DNA of 64,000 bases from Pseudoalteromonas lipolytica (lineage in GTDB: Bacteria; Pseudomonadota; Gammaproteobacteria; Enterobacterales; Alteromonadaceae), in assembly GCF_001306915.1 (NCBI RefSeq), contig NZ_LJTC01000003.1, positions 186,001 to 250,000 on the forward strand. The letters are read 5' to 3'. The notes under the pieces were generated by a model. It was not told the DNA's origin. It made no database searches and worked only from the letters and a program-made list of their open reading frames with translations. The first letter of the stretch is position 1, and each line of letters opens with the position of its first letter. Of the stretch, positions 53,911 through 63,477 are shown piece after piece. Position numbers and translations under genes: made by a program.

Positions 53911-55320
53911 TTACTGATAGTTAATAAAGTGTGCGAGAAAAATAAAGCAGCTAGCAAGGCCAAACAAAGCTAAAGTGAAGCGCCAAATAAAACGTGCCCA
54001 TTCACTCCAATCTAATTTAACAATACCTAAACAGCCAATGAGACTAGCAGAAGTCGGAATAAAAATATTGGTTAAACCATCACCCAACTGAAATGCTAAC
54101 ACCACAATTTGACGTGATATATTTAATAAATCACCGAGCGGTGACATTAGCGGCATTGTTATGGCTGCTTGTCCAGAGCCTGACGAAACAAAGAAGTTAA
54201 ATACACTTTGAAATAATAGCATGCCCCAAGCCGCAATATAGTCGGGTACAACTGAAATGCTGGTGGCACTGTAGTACAGCAAGGTATTTAGAGTTGAAGG
54301 CGAGGTTAAGTCACTACCGCCAAGTATTAAAATAACGCCTTTTGCCAGAGCAACTAAAAGCGCTGCAGGTAGCAGTTCTTGAGCACCTTCTTTAAATGCG
54401 TTTGCGCTTTCATTGGCAGTTTGTTTTTTAAATAGGCTGGCGATTACAGCACAAGCAATCCCTAGGCAAAAGAATTGCGCTGCTAATTCAGGAATATAAT
54501 ACTGCCTAGCCATCACGCCCCAAATAACCCAAACAATGCCAGCAATAAAAGTAAGTAAGATTAGTTTATCTGCGTTATCTAAATTTATTGCACTGTCTTG
54601 GTGTTGGTTAGATTGTTGTTTAGTGGCTCTGATAGAGTTGGCATAGCGAATAGTGAATACAAGGCCAAATGAAGTAAAAACAAGCCAAGCAACCATTCTG
54701 AACCCTGCGCCAGAAAAAACGGGAATTTCAGCTATAGACTGAGCTATTGCAATGCTGAACGGGTTCATCCATGAGGTGGCAAAGCCAATTTGTGTAGCAA
54801 CATAGGTTGTTAATACCGTTACTTTTGCGTCATAGCCAAGTTGTTTCATAATCGGGAATAACACAATACAAAAGGCAATGGCTTCCTCACCCATGCCGAA
54901 AACAGCACCACCTAAAGAGAAAAGCACGAACAAGAGAGGAATGAATACCCACTCAATATGTTGTGTTTTATTGATCAGTGCCATGATGCCGTTATTTACC
55001 GCACCGGTTTTTAAGATAATCCCAAACGCACCGCCAGTAATTAAAATAAACGCCATCACACCAATCGCTGCGCCATACTTATCACCTGACACTAATCCTT
55101 CAAATAAGACATTAGCGAGGCCAATTTCACCACCTTCTGCAAATAATGCTGGCGGGGTATGATCTGAGGCTGTTTGATATTGTGATAATTCAACACTATG
55201 GCTATCTTTTTCGGCATTAAATACACCGGGGGTTATAAATAGGCTGGCAAAATAGGCGATAACTGCGACGCACAACAAAATGATGCTCGCATCTGGCATC
55301 GCAAACTGTTTGTTTTTCAT
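53911..55320 (-). CDS. YfcC-type (DcuC-superfamily) transporter, cyanophycin locus
   Basis: 469 aa with about twelve hydrophobic segments and the YfcC motifs GAVFGMGEEAIAFCIVLFPIM, GFATSWMNPFSIAIAQSIAEIPVFSG and NFFVSSGSGQAAITMPLMSPLGDL. It is a distant relative of the transporter at 35124-36530. Standing directly before the dipeptidase gene (11 bp) and after the large receptor gene, it is the natural candidate for carrying beta-Asp-Arg, or arginine and aspartate, across the inner membrane. The substrate is inferred only from context. Confidence 0.83.
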   Translation of the reverse strand: MKNKQFAMPDASIILLCVAVIAYFASLFITPGVFNAEKDSHSVELSQYQTASDHTPPALFAEGGEIGLANVLFEGLVSGDKYGAAIGVMAFILITGGAFGIILKTGAVNNGIMALINKTQHIEWVFIPLLFVLFSLGGAVFGMGEEAIAFCIVLFPIMKQLGYDAKVTVLTTYVATQIGFATSWMNPFSIAIAQSIAEIPVFSGAGFRMVAWLVFTSFGLVFTIRYANSIRATKQQSNQHQDSAINLDNADKLILLTFIAGIVWVIWGVMARQYYIPELAAQFFCLGIACAVIASLFKKQTANESANAFKEGAQELLPAALLVALAKGVILILGGSDLTSPSTLNTLLYYSATSISVVPDYIAAWGMLLFQSVFNFFVSSGSGQAAITMPLMSPLGDLLNISRQIVVLAFQLGDGLTNIFIPTSASLIGCLGIVKLDWSEWARFIWRFTLALFGLASCFIFLAHFINYQ

Positions 55321-55462
55321 AAAGTCACTTAAATGTCATTCGACGTTTATAAGATAAGCAAGGTATTGTAGCCCTTGCTAAGAAAGATTAATACTGAGAG
55401 TCGTTAGTTTAAGATAACGTAAGCTCAAAAGTGTGGGCGACGATTAAGCCGCCCATACCTTG

Positions 55463-58390
55463 CTAAAAGCGATAGCTCAAACTTAACGTATAGCGACTGC
55501 CATAAGCATTATGGTTTATAGAATCAAAACCTCGACTTGAACCATATAGTTTAGGCGGTTCTTTATTAAAGATATTATCGATACGAGCACGGATTGATAA
55601 TGCATCATTGATAAAATATCCGGCTGATAAATCCCATACTAGCCAGTCATCAACATCACGCTTTAACTCATCATTAAGCTCGCCAAGTTCTTCTAGCTCG
55701 TCTATTTCACGGCCACGAAGCCCTTCAATATCATCCTCATAGCTACTGGTATAATTGGCACCTAAGTTAAGATAATAATTTTCGGCTTCCCAATCGATAG
55801 ACAGTCGGCCAATATTTTCTGGATATCGATAAGTGCCGATGAGTTTTTCTACAGCATCTGAACCGGGTTTATTTCTCTCAAACTCTAAATAGTGTGTACC
55901 ATCAAGGGCAAACGTTAAATCACCTTCAGCTAAGCGAAAACGATGATCAAATTTAAAGTCGATACCCGCTAAGGTTTGCGTGCCGGTATTTTCAAGAGGA
56001 ATAACATGATCTCTAAATAGTGGCAGGAATAGCTCATCTTCTCGCGGGTTAAACTCACTTATATAGTTTGCTAGGATCTCTGAAAGATTAGCGCCATCAC
56101 TTTCGATATTAAGGCCTGCATTATCGGTTACTTCACACAGCTGCTGCTCGTAGGAAATACCTTGTTGTCCTTGTGGTACTAAGCCACAGTGACGAAGAGA
56201 CGCGTCCGTAATTGCTCTATCAAGCACGGCAGTCATATTGGTATCGATGACTTGTTCATGATCAAAATGCCAATAATCGACAGTTAGGTTGGTATTTACA
56301 GATGGACTCCATGCAAAGCCAATGCTGAGCGCTTCAGATTCCTCGGCTTTGAGTGCTTGATTACCAAGCTCTAGGCTGTTAACACTGACTTCTGTACCAT
56401 CACCCATACAGTATAAATCTGCAACAGCCTGATTTGCTCCGCAATCAAAGCTTGATTGTGTGGTCCGTAATTTTACGCCAGCTTGAGTTAATGATGGTGC
56501 TCTAAACGACGTTGACCAAGAGCTTCTAATGATCAGAGAATCTGAAGGGCGGTAGCTTAAACCCACTTTAGGGTTAAACGTTCCACCAAAGTTATCGTAA
56601 TGATCGTAACGACCAGCAACTTGCAGTTCTAGCTGCTCAGTAACTGGCATATTCAACTCTACAAATGCAGCGTACTGCGTACGGTCTGCTTCTGATAAGC
56701 TCGAGCCAAAACCAAAAACATCAACTAAATAACCATTTTCAGCACGCGCTTGTGAGTCTAAAGACGGAATATCTTTTAACTCTTCTCGGCGAGCCTCAAT
56801 ACCAAATGCAGCATAAATGGGTAACTCATTAAATGTAAATAAGTCGCCATTAAAGTTTAAATCCCATCCGTAAACTGTACTTTCACCACTTCTACTAGGG
56901 TTTGCTTTTGCAAGCTCAAGCACCGCATCATTATTAGCATCACCCTGTAAAAAAGGGTTGTAGAATGGCATTAACTGACCTTGCGAACAATTGAGCTGAG
57001 TTCCATCAAATGTAGCTAATGAACCGTCGGAGCATAATTCACCGGTGATTGCAGCATGAAATTGGTAGCGGTTGTAAATACCATCAATCGCTTCTTGCTC
57101 TGACTTAGAACGAGAAAATGTTACACCAGACTCCCAACTCCAGTCCCCAATGTAACCAGCTAGGCTACTGACTAAGCGCAAGTTTTTAGTTTCAACTTCA
57201 ACTGTACGCGGTGAATTAAAACGTGCATCAAATGCAAAGCCATACACTTCTCGACCCGCTTGAGTGGTAAATGGATCAATATAAAGCTGGTCCATTAAGT
57301 CGTTACTGCCATCAGCGTTATCATAAATGAATAGCGCATCTTCTATGATAAACGGACCATCATCGTCGTTTATTTGATTGATTGGTGCAGGTGATGAATA
57401 GGCTTTTGATTTAGTTTGGCTATAGAAGAAATCGGTATGCCAATCTAAATCACCTAAGGTGCTGTTAAACATAAAGCCAGTTGAAAGGCTTTCAAATGGG
57501 GTTTCTAGGTAATCATCTTGGTTTGCATAGTAAGCACAAATTTGCTCACCATACTCAGTCGTGACAAGCTCTGTTTTACAGTTTGGGGCTGGTAGTTCAT
57601 TGCCATCTCGGCTGCTGTAATAATAAATGTTTGGTGAGTTCTCAAGTTTCGGTAAATATGAGTAACCATTCACTAGATTAGGTGTTGCGGTATAACTTCT
57701 GTCGGTCGCTTTAAAGGCATTGCGGTCGTAAATATCAGCAAATACCGTTAAGTTACTTTCACCGATATTGGTTCCGTAGACTAAGTTAAGTTGCTTCTTA
57801 GCTTCATCATGACTGTCAAAACTATTGGTGTAAGAAGTGTTTACTTCAGCTCCTTGATAGTCATCTTTAAGAATATAGTTAATAACACCGGCTACCGCAT
57901 CAGCACCATAAATTGCTGATGCGCCAGTGGCTAAAATATCAATGCGCTCGATTGCAGCAAGCGGAATTGAGTTTACATCGACAAAGTTCTCAGTGCCTGC
58001 TGCAAACGAGCTTGGTGCTACACGCCTACCATTAATGAGTGTTAATGTGGCAGATGGCCCCATACCTCGAAGGCTCGCAGCGGATTGACCCGCTGGCGTT
58101 GAGGTTGATGTACCACCACTTTCAGATGTTGAAAAGGTACCGGATCCGCCTTTAAATACGGATAAATCTTTTAATAATTCATGAATAGTGTTCGCTCCTG
58201 AGCGCTTGATTGCATCTTGGTCAAGCACGGTAAGCGGGATGGTTCCTTCTAAATCAACCCCTTTAATTCGTGACCCTGTTACTTCTACTCGTTCAATTTT
58301 TTCTGATTGTTGGTCGTTTTGAGCATACACAGTTTGTACTGGGCACAGCACAGCACTGATTGCTACAGCAATTGATAACTGACGAAACAT
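55463..58390 (-). CDS. Large TonB-dependent receptor, cyanophycin locus
   Basis: 975 aa with a signal peptide (ends QTVYA). The plug domain starts at IERVEVTGSRIKGVDLEG and includes SAASLRGMGPSATLTLINGRRVAPSSF and ERIDILATGASAIYGADAVAGVINYILK. A long barrel follows, ending in SYRF. The type (GSRIK start, 900-1000 aa) is that used by Alteromonadales for peptides and polysaccharide pieces. It is divergent from the cyanophycinase gene over a 343-bp control region and upstream of the transporter and dipeptidase. It may import cyanophycin fragments. Confidence 0.87.
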   Translation of the reverse strand: MFRQLSIAVAISAVLCPVQTVYAQNDQQSEKIERVEVTGSRIKGVDLEGTIPLTVLDQDAIKRSGANTIHELLKDLSVFKGGSGTFSTSESGGTSTSTPAGQSAASLRGMGPSATLTLINGRRVAPSSFAAGTENFVDVNSIPLAAIERIDILATGASAIYGADAVAGVINYILKDDYQGAEVNTSYTNSFDSHDEAKKQLNLVYGTNIGESNLTVFADIYDRNAFKATDRSYTATPNLVNGYSYLPKLENSPNIYYYSSRDGNELPAPNCKTELVTTEYGEQICAYYANQDDYLETPFESLSTGFMFNSTLGDLDWHTDFFYSQTKSKAYSSPAPINQINDDDGPFIIEDALFIYDNADGSNDLMDQLYIDPFTTQAGREVYGFAFDARFNSPRTVEVETKNLRLVSSLAGYIGDWSWESGVTFSRSKSEQEAIDGIYNRYQFHAAITGELCSDGSLATFDGTQLNCSQGQLMPFYNPFLQGDANNDAVLELAKANPSRSGESTVYGWDLNFNGDLFTFNELPIYAAFGIEARREELKDIPSLDSQARAENGYLVDVFGFGSSLSEADRTQYAAFVELNMPVTEQLELQVAGRYDHYDNFGGTFNPKVGLSYRPSDSLIIRSSWSTSFRAPSLTQAGVKLRTTQSSFDCGANQAVADLYCMGDGTEVSVNSLELGNQALKAEESEALSIGFAWSPSVNTNLTVDYWHFDHEQVIDTNMTAVLDRAITDASLRHCGLVPQGQQGISYEQQLCEVTDNAGLNIESDGANLSEILANYISEFNPREDELFLPLFRDHVIPLENTGTQTLAGIDFKFDHRFRLAEGDLTFALDGTHYLEFERNKPGSDAVEKLIGTYRYPENIGRLSIDWEAENYYLNLGANYTSSYEDDIEGLRGREIDELEELGELNDELKRDVDDWLVWDLSAGYFINDALSIRARIDNIFNKEPPKLYGSSRGFDSINHNAYGSRYTLSLSYRF

Positions 58391-58733
58391 ATTGATTTAC
58401 CTTTGCCTTAAAAAACACACGGCAAAACCGTGACATTTTGAATAATTGTTATAATTTTTTAGACAGGGCAGTGGGTTATAGACACAACTAGCCCCTCACA
58501 GGAAGTGAGGTGTGGCTACTCGTCAAACCACTCCGAAAGGTAGTGTGGAGAGTAGAAATATGTGCAAAGCGATAATGCGTTTTTCAACATAATTCCAATC
58601 CGTAAGGTCTTTTGACAAAGCTAGCGATACAGTGCTAGCTTACTCGCGTTTTTAAATGTTCCTTTTTTTTATAGCAAGCAACAAAAAGCTGCGCAAGCAA
58701 TTTTCTAATATTTTTTTACAAGAGTGTAACAAT
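58391..58733. promoter_or_regulatory. Divergent control region between receptor and cyanophycinase genes
   Basis: 343 bp with no other gene. It holds a CCTCAC/GTGAGG hairpin near 58495-58512, TTGACA at 58612-58617, and an inverted repeat AAGCTAGC (58618-58625) / GCTAGCTT (58634-58641). The repeat begins right after the -35 box and covers the spacer, so a repressor there could control the cyanophycinase gene. Confidence 0.55.
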
Positions 58734-60428
58734 ATGAACATCCTTAAGGAGCAAAAGACTAAATATCAAACTTCAGCTTTTTCTTTGGTATTTAGTTTTT
58801 TTTTCGCATCATTTGGCAGCAAAGTCTATGCAAATGATCAACAGCAAACGTTGGTTTTAATTGGCGGATCTTTGACCACCTGCTCAAGTATGAGCCCTAA
58901 AAATTGTCTTTCGAATAAACAGATTAGTGGTAAACAGACTAATCAATATCGATTAAATAATGATGCTTTATCTGCAATAAAGACAAATTGGCCAACCAAG
59001 AACAAAAAAAATCGTCAGCAAACGCTTAAGGTATTAGCACAGATTGCACGTCAAAAGTCAGGTGTGATCACTAAAAGTGATATTTTATGGGCTTGGCGCG
59101 ATTTAGATAACAAGTTACTAAACGAGCTTACTGATTCAGAATACAACTTTGTCATAGACTCACTTGAAGTGGCTGTATTAAATACAGATTCGACCCGCCA
59201 AAAAGAGTTGGTCAGTACAAGCGATAATAACGAACGTGCAGCCAATGATATTTTAGATTTTGTTGCTGCTTCATTAAAAACAAGCACCGAATCACCAACA
59301 ATTTTAGCGGTTACTGCATCAAGCAGAGATCCATATGAATCAGCTGACTTTTATGAAGGGTTATTAAACTTTACTGGTGTAGAATCAAGCTGGTTACCTC
59401 TAACACCTGCTTTAGCAAAAGCGATTACCAGTAAGCAATGTGACAGTTTGGATTCCTTACGTACTGACTCTTTGGGCGTTTTTAATCGTGAGGCAATTTA
59501 CCCTGATAGAACTAAGGCCGAAAAAGCGCTTTGTGATAAAGGGGTCGATCATTTAGTTAAGCTGATTGAAAATGCGACGGGTATTATGTTTAACGGTGGC
59601 GATCAGAGTTTAACCAGAAAAGTACTGTTTGATAATAACGGTAAGCAATATCCTTGGACTCAGGCAATTTTACAAAGACCATTACTTGTTGGCACAAGCG
59701 CAGGTACAGCGGTGCAAAGTGGTGGTAAAAATGCCTATGGCACAGTGCCGATGATTTCAAATGGTACAAGTTTAGCGGCAATGAGAGAAGGCTCGTTTGC
59801 GGTATCACCGCCAAGTGAGCGCTGTGAAAATGAATGCGGTGATAAGCTTTCGGCTGATAGTCTTACCTATGAAAAACAAGGTGGGCTTGGCAGCTTTACT
59901 TATGGTGTTCTTGATACACACTTTAGCGAGCGCAACAGAACAATGCGTTTGGCAAGATTACTGGCAGATACCGGGCAACAGCATGGTTTTGGCATTGATG
60001 AGACCACCGCCCTTGTATCAATTCGAGCTGGTGAAACTGCACTAATGACGGTGATTGGTAAAAGCGGTGTCGTGCATGTTAAATCTAACGCTAAAAATAA
60101 CGGAGCAATCAGTTATTGGCCTGCTGGTGCAGTTATTGATGTAACAAAGGATGGTTTTACTCTAGCTAAACGAACTGTTGATAATGCACTCCCTAGTATT
60201 AAAATTCCGCCACTACCGATGCAGCGTTTTGGCACTATTTTTTCAGATGCTAAATTACGTTCGCTTGTACAAGCTATGTGTTTAACCCAAGAGCAACAGG
60301 CAGTAGCCCAGCACGATGAGTTTTTATTGGACTTAATTGCCACTGACAATACTCGTTATTACCGTGTAAATACGAGTAGTACAGGCTGTGCAGTAGAAAA
60401 CCTAGCATTTAAAGTTAAGACCTTTTAG
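58734..60428 (+). CDS. Secreted cyanophycinase (peptidase family S51)
   Basis: 564 aa from ATG 58734; an earlier ATG at 58656 would put a second hydrophobic stretch before a good signal peptide (ends SKVYA), so the later start is preferred. The S51 motifs are clear: nucleophile Ser322 in VGTSAGTAVQSGG, NGGDQSLTRKVL before it, then VLDTHFSERNRTMRLARLL and GFGIDETTALV. Cyanophycinase cuts the poly-Asp backbone of cyanophycin and frees beta-Asp-Arg dipeptides. The signal peptide indicates the exported CphE-like form that feeds on polymer released by other cells. The N-terminal 180 residues and C-terminal 100 are extra to the minimal enzyme. Confidence 0.88.
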   Translation: MNILKEQKTKYQTSAFSLVFSFFFASFGSKVYANDQQQTLVLIGGSLTTCSSMSPKNCLSNKQISGKQTNQYRLNNDALSAIKTNWPTKNKKNRQQTLKVLAQIARQKSGVITKSDILWAWRDLDNKLLNELTDSEYNFVIDSLEVAVLNTDSTRQKELVSTSDNNERAANDILDFVAASLKTSTESPTILAVTASSRDPYESADFYEGLLNFTGVESSWLPLTPALAKAITSKQCDSLDSLRTDSLGVFNREAIYPDRTKAEKALCDKGVDHLVKLIENATGIMFNGGDQSLTRKVLFDNNGKQYPWTQAILQRPLLVGTSAGTAVQSGGKNAYGTVPMISNGTSLAAMREGSFAVSPPSERCENECGDKLSADSLTYEKQGGLGSFTYGVLDTHFSERNRTMRLARLLADTGQQHGFGIDETTALVSIRAGETALMTVIGKSGVVHVKSNAKNNGAISYWPAGAVIDVTKDGFTLAKRTVDNALPSIKIPPLPMQRFGTIFSDAKLRSLVQAMCLTQEQQAVAQHDEFLLDLIATDNTRYYRVNTSSTGCAVENLAFKVKTF

Positions 60429-60458
60429 CAGTTAAGGTACTGAAAAAGTAGTGGATTA

Positions 60459-60499
60459 TTTGTTCATTATTAGTTAGCGTAAAGCTAATAATGAACAAA
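60459..60499 (+). promoter_or_regulatory. Perfect 15-bp inverted repeat covering a start codon
   Basis: 60459-60473 pairs with 60485-60499 without a mismatch around an 11-nt loop. It lies 30 bp after the cyanophycinase stop and buries the ATG at 60491. It may act as a transcript end or as translation control of the next gene. Confidence 0.6.
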
Positions 60500-60514
60500 C
60501 CATGGAATGGAGTT

Positions 60515-60928
60515 ATGAAATATAACGTACTACTTTTATTTATTTTTGGCTGTTTATTTGCCTATTTATCTATACCAGTCATAGGTTATGGCTCGGCTAT
60601 TGCGATTCCAACCGAAGTACTTTCAGCCCTTTATGACTTGTCACCTAACTTTGCTTTATCAATGGTTGATATCGTTACTTTAGGTCTTCCATTATTAGCG
60701 TTACTTTTGGTGTTTTTATTAATAAGTAAGTCGCTGTATCTCAAAGACAAAGCGTATTCATATTTTATATTGCTGACACCATTTTTAGCATTGCATTTAT
60801 ATTTTGCTTTTAATACATTTTCTGCAAATATTGATAACACCGCTTTACTGACTAGTTTCCCTAAGTATGTACTACTAGTGCTATTTGTGGCGCTTTTTTC
60901 TACTCATAAGAAACCGAACTTTAGTTGA
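60515..60928 (+). CDS. Small membrane protein of unknown function
   Basis: 137 aa from ATG 60515. An ATG at 60491 would add eight residues but lies inside a 15-bp perfect hairpin. A GGAATGGAG stretch precedes the later start. Four hydrophobic segments (about residues 5-25, 50-70, 80-100 and 110-130) make it an integral membrane protein. No family is recognised. Confidence 0.6.
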   Translation: MKYNVLLLFIFGCLFAYLSIPVIGYGSAIAIPTEVLSALYDLSPNFALSMVDIVTLGLPLLALLLVFLLISKSLYLKDKAYSYFILLTPFLALHLYFAFNTFSANIDNTALLTSFPKYVLLVLFVALFSTHKKPNFS

Positions 60929-60999
60929 TGTAAGTCATACGCGAAAGTTCAACATATAAGCTAATCTCTAATTAATCAGTGAACGAAGTTGGTAACACA

Positions 61000-62088
61000 A
61001 TGAAAAAATTACTGCTATTAACAAGTGGGGGTGATTGCCCTGGGCTTAATGGGGTGATCAGAGCGGTGGTTAAAGCAGCCGAACATGATGGCAATTGGCA
61101 GGTGTATGGTAGCCGAAGAGCGTACTGTGGTGTGCTTGAAAAGCCAAACGATATTATACACTTAACCAGTGAAGTGGTGGCTGGTATTCATGTTCGTGGT
61201 GGAACAATTCTGGAAACTGTTAATAAAGGGAATCCTACCGCTTTTCCTGCTGAAATAGCAGGCGAACAAGTGTTTATTGACCGCTCTGATGAGTTAATCG
61301 GTATTATTAAGCAACTTGGTTTTGATGCGGTAATAAATATAGGTGGTGATGGTTCGCACAGAGTGTCTCAGCATTTATTTGAGCATGGCTTAAATATCGT
61401 AGGCGTACCAAAAACCATTGATAATGATTTATATGGCACTGATTACACAATTGGTTTTCAGACTGCTGTCGACACCGCCACCGAAGCCATTGATCGATTA
61501 ATACCAACAGCGCAAAGTCATAACCGAGTGATTGTGACTGAGGTAATGGGACGCGATGCCGGTTGGATTTGTTTGCACTCTGCTATTGCAGCTGGCGCAG
61601 AAGTCGCGCTTATTCCAGAAATTCCTTACGATATTGAAGCGATTAAAGCCAAACTAACATCACGTTTTGATAAAGGCCACGGATTTGCCAATATTGTCAT
61701 TTCAGAAGGAGCTAAACCTGTTGCTGGTGGTGTTGTTAGTAAACAATCAAATGAACTCGGTTACGAAAACCCTGTACTAGGTGGTATTGCTGAGCAGCTT
61801 GCTTCACAAATACGTGTAGCGCTTGACCTTGATGTAAGAGTAACCGTATTAGGGCATATTCAACGTGGTGGCACACCTAATGCGTTTGATAGGGTGCTTG
61901 CAGCAGAGTTTGGGGTGCAAGCATTTGAGCTAGTAAAGCAAGGCCAATTTGGTTTTATCCCTGTCAGTAAAGACGGTGAAATTAAACCAATCAGTTTAAA
62001 AGAAGCTACTTCTGAATATCGTGTCATCCCTCTAGAACATCCTTTAATAACAAGTGCCCGCGCTATGGGCATGTGTTTAGGCGAATAA
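61000..62088 (+). CDS. 6-phosphofructokinase
   Basis: 362 aa from ATG 61000, where the protein opens MKKLLLLTSGGDCPGLN; a GTG at 60979 is less likely. INIGGDGSHR is the ATP-type phosphate motif (GGDG, not the GGDD of pyrophosphate enzymes). PKTIDNDL, TAVDTATEAIDRL, EVMGRDAGW and LGHIQRGGTPNAFDR are the substrate and transition-state blocks. It makes fructose-1,6-bisphosphate in glycolysis. The sequence type is that of group III (mixed) PFKs, so the phosphate donor needs testing. Confidence 0.88.
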   Translation: MKKLLLLTSGGDCPGLNGVIRAVVKAAEHDGNWQVYGSRRAYCGVLEKPNDIIHLTSEVVAGIHVRGGTILETVNKGNPTAFPAEIAGEQVFIDRSDELIGIIKQLGFDAVINIGGDGSHRVSQHLFEHGLNIVGVPKTIDNDLYGTDYTIGFQTAVDTATEAIDRLIPTAQSHNRVIVTEVMGRDAGWICLHSAIAAGAEVALIPEIPYDIEAIKAKLTSRFDKGHGFANIVISEGAKPVAGGVVSKQSNELGYENPVLGGIAEQLASQIRVALDLDVRVTVLGHIQRGGTPNAFDRVLAAEFGVQAFELVKQGQFGFIPVSKDGEIKPISLKEATSEYRVIPLEHPLITSARAMGMCLGE

Positions 62089-62262
62089 TCTGCGAATTGA
62101 TATAACTTCAATTCGCATAACTAATAGTTTTAAAACAACTTTCTCAGTTACGTTCGTAATAATTCAATTAGCAATTTATTTATTGCACAAAATTCATGCG
62201 TTAAAGCAAGCATTTTATTTAATGTAAAGTTCTTTAAAGATGGTTGATCTGTGCCTTTTTTG

Positions 62263-62288
62263 GTTTAGAATGATCGTTCACTCTAAAC
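62263..62288 (+). promoter_or_regulatory. Operator candidate of the second RND operon
   Basis: GTTTAGA (62263-62269) and TCTAAAC (62282-62288) form a perfect 7-bp inverted repeat with a 12-bp spacer, 13 bp before the adaptor ATG. Size and place suit a TetR-type (AcrR-like) repressor. Confidence 0.45.
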
Positions 62289-62301
62289 TAAGGAACTACA
62301 C

Positions 62302-63465
62302 ATGCAGCGCTCTCGCATTCCATTTTTTGCACTGTCAGCTTTGGCTGGTGCTGTTTTATTATCAGGCTGCGGCCAATCAGAATCGGCTCAAGGGCAAACG
62401 CAGGCAGCTCAAGCTGTTCCTGTTGGCGTTATTGAGATGCAAAGTAAACCACTTACACTAACTAAAGAATTACCAGGTCGTGTGGCTGCTTCACGTATTG
62501 CGCAAATTCGTCCGCAGGTTAACGGTATTATTCAGTCTCGTATGTTTGTTGAAGGTGCTGAGGTTGAAAAAGGCCAAGCTTTATATCAGATTGACCCATC
62601 TACATTTGAAGCTGAAGTAGCGACTAGTAAAGCTGCTATTACTAAAGCTCAAGCCAGTATTGCTAATGCCAAGGCAAAAGCAGAGCGCTATAAAGAGCTA
62701 TTAAGTATCAAAGCTGTAAGCCAACAAGATTACGACGAAGCTGATGCAGCATACAAAGGTGCAAAAGCTGATTTACTAACGGCTCAAGCGCAGCTTAAAA
62801 CCGCTGAAATCAATTTAAACTACAGCAAAGTATTAGCGCCAATTAGTGGCCAAATTGGTAAATCAGATGTCACTGCCGGTGCCCTTGTGAGTGCTAATCA
62901 AGCAACAGCATTAGCAACCATTACTCAATTAGACCCAATCTATGTTGATTTAACTCAGTCAAGCAGTGAACTAACACGTTTGAAAAAAGCCATTGCTGCG
63001 GGTGAGCTTGATAAAGATGCCGCTTTACATTCAAAAGTTGAATTAAAGATGGAAGACGGCAGTACTTATCAACATAAAGGTACATTGCAATTTTCTGAAG
63101 TGACTGTTGATCCAAGCACAGGCTCAGTAACCTTGCGTGCTGAATTTCCTAACCCTGAAAAATTACTGTTGCCTGGTATGTATGTTCGTGCAGTGATTGT
63201 TGAAGGTGTGAAAAGTGATGCGATTTTAGCACCACAGCGTGGCGTAAGCAGAAACACCAAAGGTGAGCCTACAGCCATGGTTGTAAGCAAAAACAATACC
63301 GTAGAAGCACGCGTACTTAAAACTGATCGTACTGTCGGCTCAAATTGGTTAGTGACAGACGGCCTAAACAGTGGCGATAAGTTAATTGTTGAAGGTTTAC
63401 AGAAAATCCGCCCAGGTGCACCAGTCAATGCAATGCCTGCAGAATCAGCAGCAAACAGCCAGTAA
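62302..63465 (+). CDS. RND efflux adaptor lipoprotein (AcrA/MexA type)
   Basis: 387 aa with a lipobox (LAGAVLLSGC, Cys at 23). The lipoyl halves IRPQVNGIIQSRMFVEGAEVEKGQ and YSKVLAPISGQIGKSDVTAGA flank the hairpin (residues 100-170), and DLTQSSSELTRLKKAI is the usual AcrA barrel region. It is closer to AcrA/MexA than the adaptor at 16201. The pump gene starts 12 bp after its stop. Confidence 0.92.
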   Translation: MQRSRIPFFALSALAGAVLLSGCGQSESAQGQTQAAQAVPVGVIEMQSKPLTLTKELPGRVAASRIAQIRPQVNGIIQSRMFVEGAEVEKGQALYQIDPSTFEAEVATSKAAITKAQASIANAKAKAERYKELLSIKAVSQQDYDEADAAYKGAKADLLTAQAQLKTAEINLNYSKVLAPISGQIGKSDVTAGALVSANQATALATITQLDPIYVDLTQSSSELTRLKKAIAAGELDKDAALHSKVELKMEDGSTYQHKGTLQFSEVTVDPSTGSVTLRAEFPNPEKLLLPGMYVRAVIVEGVKSDAILAPQRGVSRNTKGEPTAMVVSKNNTVEARVLKTDRTVGSNWLVTDGLNSGDKLIVEGLQKIRPGAPVNAMPAESAANSQ

Positions 63466-63477
63466 CGGAGAAACTTA

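Noticed and set aside
61307..61507. Minus-strand frame inside the phosphofructokinase gene
   Set aside because: Antisense to a highly conserved enzyme; no independent support.
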